Assembly: GCA_013151775.1 (NCBI GenBank)
Contig: JAADHO010000180.1
Location: forward strand, 1 to 32,455
Source of the DNA: Deltaproteobacteria bacterium
GTDB lineage: Bacteria > Myxococcota_A > Polyangia > Polyangiales > Houyiibacteriaceae
Length of the DNA: 32,455 nucleotides
Reading direction: 5' to 3'
The notes beneath the pieces were generated by a model. The model was not told where the DNA came from. It worked only from the letters and a program-made list of their open reading frames with translations, and did not search any database. The position numbers and the translations under genes were made by a program. Positions 15,869 through 25,300 of the stretch are shown one piece after another (positions within the stretch are counted from its first letter, which is position 1; the number at the start of each line of letters is the position of its first letter).

Positions 15869-16532
15869 GTCGGAGCCTCCTGCCACGGATCCTCGTCCTG
15901 GGGCCAGGGACATGTCGGCCGACAATTAGACAAGGCCTCTCGGCGTATTCGGGCAATGCAAGGAGGGGAGGGACTGCAGAACCCGAACGGCACGAAAGGC
16001 CTATGTAGTTGTGTACGCATCGAGGGGAAAAGCGTTACGGAGATATCGACCAAGACGCACACAGCCGTCACCACGGTCACTTCGCCGCGAGCTGCGCTAC
16101 CGACCCTCTGCTCCGCTGCAACTCATCGGTTGCGTGCTGGAGGAGAAATAAAAAATGAGAGCAACCCCCGCAGAACATCCTCGGGGCTGGTGCAAGAGGG
16201 GAGGGACTGCAGGCTCCGCGGCGACGCAGGGGCGCTCTCAAGAAGATTTATGGCGTGGAGCGGGCCTGTGCGCAAGGGAAAAGTCACCGCCCCAGGAGAT
16301 TTTTTTTCGTACGCACCATGTTCGAATGGGCACCAACACACGTTCTAGCGCCAATTGCGGGACATAACGCCCGTGCATGACCTCTAGTGCCTCGGACCGA
16401 GATGGACAGTGTGGCGATCGAATGTGGCGCCCCGCGCGGCGACAAGTGGGGAGTGTGACGTAACTCCTCCTACCCCCTTCCATAGACCCTGAACGGGGTT
16501 ATTCTCCTGCCCCCTACGCACGCGGAGATACC
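15869..16532. other. 664-bp gene-free stretch upstream of citrate synthase
   Basis: No reading frame here has a credible ribosome site or protein-like composition, and no tRNA fold is seen. It contains a 17-bp direct repeat (15963-15979 and 16196-16212), an eight-base T-run at 16300-16307, and less GC-rich patches near 16141-16160. It must hold the divergent promoters of the hydrolase and citrate synthase genes, but no convincing -35/-10 pair stands out. A small RNA cannot be excluded. Confidence 0.6.
15963..16212 (+). repeat. 17-bp direct repeat pair upstream of citrate synthase
   Basis: GAGGGGAGGGACTGCAG occurs exactly at 15963-15979 and 16196-16212, 233 bp apart. In both copies TGCAAG precedes it, with one extra G in the first, so the similarity spans about 22 bases. 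The rest of the interval shows no matching similarity. Possible binding sites or remnants of a small duplication. Confidence 0.6.
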
Positions 16533-17819
<1,287 letters not shown>

Positions 17820-17837
17820 GCTCGGCCGGAAACGCCC

Positions 17838-17874
17838 TCAGGCCCCGGTTCGGCGTCGCCGAGCTGGGGTCTGA
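17838..17874 (+). terminator. Strong hairpin after citrate synthase
   Basis: Bases 17838-17855 and 17857-17874 can pair along 18 positions (15 Watson-Crick and three G-U) around a central T; the real loop will be 3-5 bases. It begins 18 bases after the citrate synthase stop. The three G-U pairs are allowed in plus-strand RNA and become A-C mismatches on the other strand, so it fits a plus-strand terminator. No U-tract follows, as is common in GC-rich genomes. Confidence 0.65.
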
Positions 17875-17894
17875 CGCGTCCGGCGCCTGACGGC

Positions 17895-20495
17895 TCAGCC
17901 CGCCTTGGTGAACGTGAGCTTGTCACCCTTCACGTCCACGAGCACCTTCTCGCCGGGCCCATAGCCACCGCGCAGGAGCGCGTCCGCCAAGGGGTCTTGG
18001 AGCTCACGCAGGATCACGCGCTTGAGCGGCCGCGCGCCGAACGCCGGCTGATAGCCGAGGTCCACGATGTGGTCCACGGCAGCGTCCGTGACCTCGAGCC
18101 CAACGCGCCGATGGCCGAGCAGCTTGGCGAGAGCGCGTAGTTGGATGGCGGCGATTCCCTTCAGATCTTGCTTGTCCAGGGGATCGAAGATCACGACGTC
18201 GTCGATGCGGTTCAAGAACTCGGGCCGGAAGTGATCGTGCAGCGCCGCCCGCATCTTCTCCTTCAGCTCCTCGTTCGTGCCCTCGTGGTCGAGGATCAGC
18301 TCGCTGCCCACGTTCGAGGTCATGAGCACGACCGTGTCTTGAAAATGCGCCAAGCGGCCACGGCTGTCCGTGAGCCGGCCGTCGTCGAGCACTTGCAAGA
18401 GGATGTTGAACACGTCGGGATGCGCCTTCTCCATCTCGTCGAAGAGCACGACGCTGTACGGGCGCTGACGCACGGCCTCGGTGAGGAAGCCGCCCTGATC
18501 CGAGTCGACGTAGCCAGGCGGTGAACCGAGCAGGCGCGCCACACTGTGCTTCTCCATGAACTCGCTCATGTCGATGCGCGTGAGCGACGCCTCGTCGTCG
18601 AAGAGAAACTCCGCGAGGGTCTTGGCGAGCTCCGTCTTGCCGACGCCCGTCGGACCCAAGAAGAGGAAGGAGCCGATCGGTCGACGTGGATCACGCAGCC
18701 CTACCCGCCCTCGACGCACGGCCTTGGAGAGCGCCGTGACGGCCGCGTCCTGACCGATCACGCGCTCGCGCAGGCTGTCCTCCATGCGCAAGAGCTTCTG
18801 CGTCTCCTCCTCGAGCATGCGCGCCACAGGCACGCCCGTCCACGCCGCGACCACGTCCGCCACGTCCTCGGGCATGACCGTGTCGTGCACCATGGTGTCG
18901 CCGTGAGCGCCGAGCTTCTCTTCAGCCTCCACGAGCTGCTTCTCGAGCAGCGGGATCGAGCCGAAGCGCAGCTCCCCCGCTCGCGCGTGATCGTCCGCCG
19001 CGCGCACCTGCTCGAGCTCACGCTGCGCCGCGCCAAGCTCACCCTTGAGGCGCTTCACCTCACCCACGATACCGAGCTCCGCCTCCCAACGCTCGCGCAT
19101 CTCCGCGATGCGTGGAGTGAGCTTCTCGGCCTCGTCCGCCAACTTTTCGCGGCTGCGCTGCGACGCCTCGTCGAGATCGTCGTCGAGGCTCTGCTCTTGG
19201 ATGCGCAGGGCCTCGAGCTTCCGTTCCATGGCGTCGAGCTCGGCCGGGACGCTCTCCATCTCGACGCGCACACGCGCGGCGGCCTCGTCGATCAGATCGA
19301 TGGCGCTCTTGGGCAGCTGCACGCCGGGCACGTAGCGGCGACCAAACTGCACGGCGGAGTTCAGCGCCGGATCGCTGATGCGCACGCCGTGATCAATCTC
19401 GAAGCGGCCGACCACACCGCGCAGCACCGCGAGCGCCTCGTCGAGGGTGGGCGGATCCACGGGGATGGACACGAAGCGACGCGCGAGCAGCGGCTCCTCG
19501 TCCATCACCTTCCGCAGCTCGTCGGGTGTGGCCACGGCGATGGCGCGCACTTCGCCCCGCGCGAGTGCGTTGGCGAGCAGACCGGCGGCGCCGCCACGCC
19601 CGGTCAAGGAGGGGAGGTCGGAGAGGAAGAGGATCACCTCGCCACCCGAGTCACGCAGCGCCGCGAGCAGACTGCGCAGGCGCTCCTCGAGCTGACCTCG
19701 GAGCTTGGCGCCCGCCACCAAGGCGCCCATCTCCAGCCCCACCACGCGCCGGCCCTCGAGGAAACGCGGGACGTCACCGCGGGCCAGGCGCCCGGCGAAG
19801 CCGTTGACGATGGCCGTCTTGCCGATCCCCGGCTCGCCGACCAGGAGCGGATTGTTTTCGCGACGGCGAGCGAGCACCTGCAGGATGCGCCTCAGCTCCG
19901 CGTCGCGCCCTACGGTGGGATCGAAACCGCCGTGGGCCGCCTGACGTGTCAGGTCACGCCCGAACTCCTCGAGGGGATCGCCTTCATCACGCTTAGCGCC
20001 CGAGCGCGAGGAGGACGTCGATCCCCCCGCAGATGGCGACCGGGCTGCCTTCTGCATGATGCCGTCGAGGGTGGCGCGAAGAATGGGCGCGCTGAGGCCC
20101 GTCGCGCGAAACACTTTCTTCACAGCGCCGCCGTTCTCCTGCGCGCAGGCGAGCATCAGATCCGCCGAGGTCACGGGGACGCCTCCGTTGCGTGCGGCCT
20201 CACCCTCGGCGCGGCCCAGCAGCTCCAGCAGGCGCGGCGAGAGGAAGGTGGGCACGTCCTCGATGGACGCGAGCTTGCGGATCATCAGCTCGGCCTCGAC
20301 CATCACGTCCATGGGATCGACCCCCGCCTTCTCCACCGCCGCGCTCGAGATCGCGTCTCGATCGAGCAGCGTGTAGAGCAGATGCAGCGGCAGAACCTCG
20401 GGGTTCTTGCGCTCGTCACCTAGGGTCTGTGCCGCGGCGATCGCGGTCTTGGCGGCCTTGTCGTAGGCCTCGAGTCTCAACGTCAGGGTGCTCAT
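17895..20495 (-). CDS. ClpB-like AAA+ disaggregase with degenerate first ATPase domain
   Basis: An 866-residue Hsp100 protein with ClpB domain order: Clp N-domain (1-145), Ser-rich linker (150-170), D1 (about 175-410), coiled-coil middle domain (415-530) and D2 (545-866). The middle domain marks it as ClpB-like rather than ClpA. D1 keeps Walker A GEPGIGKT (220-227) but its Walker B reads LFLSDLP (Ser292-Asp293 in place of Asp-Glu). The pore loop, usually KYRG, is KLRG (264-267). D2 has intact Walker A GPTGVGKT (614-621), Walker B VVLFDE (682-687), pore GYV (661-663) and sensor-2 GARPLKR. ATG 20495 is preferred to a TTG at 20504. It may be a specialised paralogue rather than the main ClpB. Confidence 0.9.
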   Translation of the reverse strand: MSTLTLRLEAYDKAAKTAIAAAQTLGDERKNPEVLPLHLLYTLLDRDAISSAAVEKAGVDPMDVMVEAELMIRKLASIEDVPTFLSPRLLELLGRAEGEAARNGGVPVTSADLMLACAQENGGAVKKVFRATGLSAPILRATLDGIMQKAARSPSAGGSTSSSRSGAKRDEGDPLEEFGRDLTRQAAHGGFDPTVGRDAELRRILQVLARRRENNPLLVGEPGIGKTAIVNGFAGRLARGDVPRFLEGRRVVGLEMGALVAGAKLRGQLEERLRSLLAALRDSGGEVILFLSDLPSLTGRGGAAGLLANALARGEVRAIAVATPDELRKVMDEEPLLARRFVSIPVDPPTLDEALAVLRGVVGRFEIDHGVRISDPALNSAVQFGRRYVPGVQLPKSAIDLIDEAAARVRVEMESVPAELDAMERKLEALRIQEQSLDDDLDEASQRSREKLADEAEKLTPRIAEMRERWEAELGIVGEVKRLKGELGAAQRELEQVRAADDHARAGELRFGSIPLLEKQLVEAEEKLGAHGDTMVHDTVMPEDVADVVAAWTGVPVARMLEEETQKLLRMEDSLRERVIGQDAAVTALSKAVRRGRVGLRDPRRPIGSFLFLGPTGVGKTELAKTLAEFLFDDEASLTRIDMSEFMEKHSVARLLGSPPGYVDSDQGGFLTEAVRQRPYSVVLFDEMEKAHPDVFNILLQVLDDGRLTDSRGRLAHFQDTVVLMTSNVGSELILDHEGTNEELKEKMRAALHDHFRPEFLNRIDDVVIFDPLDKQDLKGIAAIQLRALAKLLGHRRVGLEVTDAAVDHIVDLGYQPAFGARPLKRVILRELQDPLADALLRGGYGPGEKVLVDVKGDKLTFTKAG

Positions 20496-20550
20496 CGAGG
20501 CCAACGTTCGACCGGTCCGACGGGGAAGTCAATGCTCGTCGAGCTGCTCC

Positions 20551-20571
20551 GCGCCTCGTCGCGGGAGGCGC
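20551..20571 (-). terminator. Hairpin after the two-module cytochrome gene
   Basis: GCGCCTC (20551-20557) and GAGGCGC (20565-20571) form a 7-bp GC-rich stem with a 7-base loop, 6 bases beyond the stop of the cytochrome gene at 20578 and about 55 bp upstream of the ClpB-like start. There is no T-run. It may terminate or attenuate transcription of the cytochrome operon before the chaperone gene. Confidence 0.45.
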
Positions 20572-20577
20572 CTCTAC

Positions 20578-22314
20578 TCAGAGGAAGTGGCAGTCCGAGC
20601 AGGGCAGGTCGGGTGGATCCGTGTCCCACTCCGCCGAGGCGGGGTGTGCCGCGTCTCCGTGGCAGTAGAGGTTCGCACAGACTCCCGTCACGGGGTCGTA
20701 GGTCGCCACCGGGTTCTTGCCGTCGAAGACGACCTCCGCCCTTCCGTCTCCGTCGATGTGACCGGGGCTCAGCGCCGACGTCGGCTTCACGTGGCAGCGG
20801 GTGCAATCCCAACCACCGTGCCAGGTGACGTGCTCCATGTGAGCGCCGACGGCCAGAGTCAGCCGCCCCGTGCGACCGTCGACGGCAGCGGCCGGAGCGC
20901 CCGTCATGTTGTCCGTGCCGCCGTGGCAGAAGGTGCAGTTGGTCTGCCAGCCGGGATGGCAGCTCTCGCACGAGACGCCCACGAGACCGCCCGTGAGGTC
21001 GGCGCCGTGACAGGCTTGGCAGGTCGAGAGGCCCGTGCGGTCGGCCGTCAGGCCGTGGGCGCTCGGGTCACGCCAGCCGTCGGGGTGATTCGAGATCACC
21101 TCCACGACGCCATCGATGTGACGGGCCGGATCGATGATGGCGCCGCTCTCATCAACGCTGGGATGGCAGATCGAGCACTGCGTCAGGCTCGGATGTGACC
21201 CGCCGGGCGGCAGGCTGTGGCATGTGCCGCAAGCGGCCTGAGTGCCGTCGACCGTGGTCCACTCGGGGGTGGTATTGCTGCCACCGGGGAGCAAGGTCTC
21301 GCCGTGGCAGTAGACGCCGCTGCAGGTCGTGCCGTCCCAGACGGGCGTGGCGCCGTCGGTCGTCGCCAGCGCGCCCCAGGTCAGCTCTGCAGGACGAGGC
21401 GTGTCGATGTGGCCCGTGGCGAAGACGCCAGCGCCCGCTAGGTCGGGGACGAGATGACAATCCTCGCACAGCACCTGCCGATGCCAGTCCGAGGCAGCCA
21501 GGTGACTTCGATGGGCGCCGACGCTGCGCACCTCGGTGCTCGTCCGGCCGCTGGTGTCGCGTGGAGGGGCAGGTATTCCGTCCGAGCCGTGGCAGCTGGT
21601 GCAGGTCAGGTCGCTGATCTCCAGGTCGAGCTGACCGTCGATATGTCGCTCGGGAGCGACGATGCTCCAGGAGGCGTCGATGGTCGGATGACAGACCTGG
21701 CAGCCGTCGTACTTGGGATGGGTGCCGCCAGGGGGCAAGCTGTGGCAGGTGCCGCAGAAGCCCTGCGTGCCGTCGACGACGGTCCACTTGGGCGTCGTGT
21801 TCGTTCCTCCTGGGTCCAGGCGCGAGCCATGACAGTAGACATCGGAGCAGCTCGTACCGTCGAAGCTCGGCTCGGCCCCGCGTTGCAGAGGAACGGTTCC
21901 CCACGTCAACTCGGCCGGCAGCGGCGTGTCGATGTGCCCCGGATCATCTACCTCCGTGGGCACGAGGTGGCAGTCCTCGCACTGCACCTGCCGATGCCAA
22001 TCGGAGCTGCTCAGGTGGCTGCGGTGAGCGCCCACGCCGCGCTCGCGGGTCGCCGTGTGCCCCGCGAGATCGAGCGGTGGCGCCGGGCTGGTCTCGTCGC
22101 CGTGGCAGTCGTCGCAGGCAGGTGGCGGGAGCGTTCCGACGGGTACGCCGGGCGGCCGCAGAGTCGGGCCGGCGTCGATGGCCGAGTCCAGGCTACCGTC
22201 CAGCGAGGCATCGAGTCCGGCGTCGAAGCCAGCATCCTCGCCGCCCGTGGACCCTCCGCACCCGACAGCGCCGCAGATCGCTAGTACTCCCAGCGTGACA
22301 ATCGAAATCTTCAC
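20578..22314 (-). CDS. Two-module multiheme c-type cytochrome lipoprotein (16 heme motifs)
   Basis: A 578-residue protein read from GTG 22314, which lies six bases after a GGGAGG ribosome site; the GTG at 22320 abuts that site. A signal peptide ends in AVGC (Cys19) and is followed by an Asp/Ala/Ser-rich linker, the layout of a surface lipoprotein. There are 13 CxxCH and 3 Cx4CH motifs. Two modules of about 173 residues carry five motifs each, and a C-terminal section carries six (CQACH, CESCH, CTFCH, CTRCH, CANLYCH, CSDCH). The Cx4CH...CxxCH pairing is typical of Geobacter-type repeat cytochromes. It lacks the last about 100 residues found in its two larger paralogues. It lies about 35 bp after the six-module gene, so the two are probably cotranscribed. 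Confidence 0.93.
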   Translation of the reverse strand: MKISIVTLGVLAICGAVGCGGSTGGEDAGFDAGLDASLDGSLDSAIDAGPTLRPPGVPVGTLPPPACDDCHGDETSPAPPLDLAGHTATRERGVGAHRSHLSSSDWHRQVQCEDCHLVPTEVDDPGHIDTPLPAELTWGTVPLQRGAEPSFDGTSCSDVYCHGSRLDPGGTNTTPKWTVVDGTQGFCGTCHSLPPGGTHPKYDGCQVCHPTIDASWSIVAPERHIDGQLDLEISDLTCTSCHGSDGIPAPPRDTSGRTSTEVRSVGAHRSHLAASDWHRQVLCEDCHLVPDLAGAGVFATGHIDTPRPAELTWGALATTDGATPVWDGTTCSGVYCHGETLLPGGSNTTPEWTTVDGTQAACGTCHSLPPGGSHPSLTQCSICHPSVDESGAIIDPARHIDGVVEVISNHPDGWRDPSAHGLTADRTGLSTCQACHGADLTGGLVGVSCESCHPGWQTNCTFCHGGTDNMTGAPAAAVDGRTGRLTLAVGAHMEHVTWHGGWDCTRCHVKPTSALSPGHIDGDGRAEVVFDGKNPVATYDPVTGVCANLYCHGDAAHPASAEWDTDPPDLPCSDCHFL

Positions 22315-22348
22315 GTGCACCCTCCCTCACTCAGACGAGTATCCTGTG

Positions 22349-25300
22349 TCAGTACCAACTCCTGTTTCCATGGCACGCCGGGTTGCACGAGGGCGCCGTC
22401 GTGCCCGAGCCAGGCGTGAAGGTTCCGCCGCGTCGCAGTGAGATCTCGGGCTGACCATCGACGTGAAGCGCCAAGCCGATGATGTTGCCCGAAGCGTCAA
22501 CCACGCTGGCGTGACACTCCACGCACCGGTAGCGCGAGCGCATACCCGCGATGTGACGATAGTGTTGTCCAGACATGGCTTGTAGATCCGTGCGCGACGA
22601 GCCGATGTAGGCGTGACAGGAGTTGCACTGAAGTGTCGGGTTGGTGTCCCAGTCTGCCGTGCCGAGGCGCGACGAACCGTTGCCGTGGCAGTAGAGGTTC
22701 GCGCACACACCCGTCGCCGGGTCGAAGGTGGCAGACGGGTTCATGGGATCGAAGATCACCTCGGCCTGTCCGTCGCCGTCGATGTGGCCCGGGCTGAGCG
22801 CGGACGTCGGCTTGGGGTTGTGGCAGCGCGTGCAGTCCCACGCCACATGCAGCGAGGTGGCGCCCACGTGCTCCGTGTGCGCGCCCACGGCGATGGTGTT
22901 GCGCCCCGTGCGACCGTCGACGGCCGCGGGCGGCGCGCCCGTCATGTTGTCCGTGCCGCCGTGGCAGAAGGTGCAGTTCGTCTTCCAACCCGGGTGGCAG
23001 CTCTCGCAGGAGACGCCCACGACGCCGCCACGCAGATCCGCGCCATGGCACGCTTGGCAAGAGCTGAAGCCGTTGTTGTTGGCGGTCGCTCCGTGTGAGG
23101 TCGGCGCACTCCAGCCCGTGGGGTGATTGGAGATGATGTCCACCACGCCGTTGATGTGCTTGGCGGGTTGGATGATCGTGCCCGCCGCGTCGGTGGTCGG
23201 GTGGCAGGTGGAGCAGTTGGTGCTCGTCGGATGCGTGCCGCCGGGAGGCAGACCGTGGCAGGTACCGCAGGCCGCCTGCGATCCGTCCACAGTGGTCCAG
23301 TTGGGCCGCGTGTTCGTGCCGCCCGGCAAGAGCGTCTCGCCGTGACAGTAGACGCCGCTGCAGGTCGTCCCGCTCATGCTCGGCGTCGCGCCGTTGGAGG
23401 TCGCGAGGCCTCCCCAGGTCAGCTCCGCGGGCAGCCCGGTGTCGATGTGTCCAGGTTGCGTGACGCTGGCGGGGACCATGTGGCAGTCCGAACAGATGAC
23501 CTCCTTGTGCCAACTCGACGTACCCAGGTGGCTCCGGTGAGCGCCCACGCCACGCCGAGTGGTCGCCGTGCCGCCGGTGGTGTCCCGTGGTGGAGCCGGG
23601 GTTCCGTCGGCCGCGGAGCCGTGGCAATCCGTGCAGCTGACGCGGCTGAAGTCGAGGTCCAAGACGCCGTTGATGTGGCGAGCCGGGTCCACGATGGTCA
23701 TGCCCGGCCCCATCGTCGGATGACAGACTTGGCAGTTGGTGGTGCGCGGATGGAAGCTCCCCGGAGGCGTGCTATGGCAGGTGCCGCAAGCCGCCTGCGA
23801 GCCATCGACGGTGGTCCAATTGGGCCGCGTATTCGTACCGCCCGGCATCAAGGTCGCGCCGTGGCAGTACACGCCGCTGCAGGTCGTGCCGCTGAACCTC
23901 GGGCTGGCCCGATCCGCCTTGGCCAGCGCGCCAAAGGTGAGCTCCGCGGGCAGAGCCGTGTCCAGATGGCCCACCGCGCCCACGCTCGTGGGTACGACGT
24001 GGCAGTCCGCGCAGACCACCTGCTTGTGCCAGGTCGAGGTGCCCAGATGACTGCGATGAGCGCCCACGCCGCGCACGTTGGTGTTGGTGTTGCCCTGCGT
24101 GTCCTGTGGTGGCGCCGGGGTTCCATCGGCCGCGGAACCGTGACAATCCGTGCAGGTGGCGCGCGAGAAGTCGATGTTGACGACGCCATTGATGTGGCGC
24201 GCGGGATCGGTGATCCGGAGGCCGTTGCCCATGGTCGGGTGACAGGCCTTGCAGTTCGTCGAACGGGGATGCCTGCCGCCCGGCGGCAGCCCGTGACAGG
24301 TGCCGCAGGTCGCCTGCGTGCCGTCCACGCGCGTCCAGTTGGGCGTGGTGTTCGAGCCGCCAGGCAAGAGCGTCTCACCGTGGCAGTACACGCCGCTGCA
24401 GGTCGTGCCGCTGAAGCGCGGAGACGCAGCATCCGCTCGCGCGAGCGCGCCCCAGGTCAGCTCTGCGGGCAAGGGCGAATCGAGATGGCCCACATCCATC
24501 ACGGCCGCGGGTACCACATGGCAGTCCGTGCAGACCACCTGCTTATGCCAGCTCGAGGGCCCCAGATGACTGCGGTGAGCGCCCACGCCGCGGGCGTTGG
24601 TCGTCGCATTGCCCGCCGTATCCCTCGGTGGTGCGGGCGTTCCGTCCGCCTCCGAGCCGTGGCAGGTGGTGCACGACGCGCTGCTCAGGTCCACGTCCAC
24701 CACACCGTTGATGTGACGTGAGGGATCCGCGATCGTCAGGCCCGTGCCCATGGTCGGGTGACAGCCCGCACAGTTCGTGTTGTTCGGGTGACCGCCTCTG
24801 GGGGGCGTGCTGTGACAGGTGCCGCAGGCCGCCTGCGTGCCGTCCACCGTCGTCCACGTGGGCTTGGTGTTCGAACCACCCGGCAAGAGCGTCTCACCGT
24901 GGCAGTACACGCCGCTGCAGGTCGTCCCGCTGAAGCTCGGCGTGGCGCCATCCGTCGTCGCTAGCGCGCCCCAGGTCAGCTCCGCGGGACGAGGCGTGTC
25001 GATATGACCGACGTCCATCACGGCGCTCGGCACCACGTGGCAGTCGGTGCACAGGATCTCTCGGTGCCAATCCGACGTCCCGAGGTGACTGCGGTGCGCG
25101 CCCACGCCACGCTGCGTGGTGTCCACATTGCCCGAGGTGTCGAAGGGTGGCGCCGGCGTGCCGTCCACGGCCGAGCCGTGACACGTGGTGCACGACGCGC
25201 TGCTCAGATCCACATCCACCACGCCGTCGATGTGACGCGAGGGATCGGTGATCGTCATCCCCGGGCCCATGGTCGGGTGGCAGCCGGAGCAGTTCGTGTT

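Noticed and set aside
16265-16310. Intrinsic terminator before the eight-base T-run
   Set aside because: Only a weak, interrupted GGGC/GCCC pairing precedes the T-run, and no upstream plus-strand gene needs it.
16310-16340. Possible tRNA T-loop (GTTCGAATGG)
   Set aside because: No matching T-stem, anticodon arm or acceptor stem can be built around it.
19941-19952. CTGACGTGTCAG, the same core as the candidate TetR operator, inside the ClpB-like gene
   Set aside because: It lies in coding sequence for the D1 linker (DLTRQ region), far from any promoter. Probably chance, though a regulator scan should score it.
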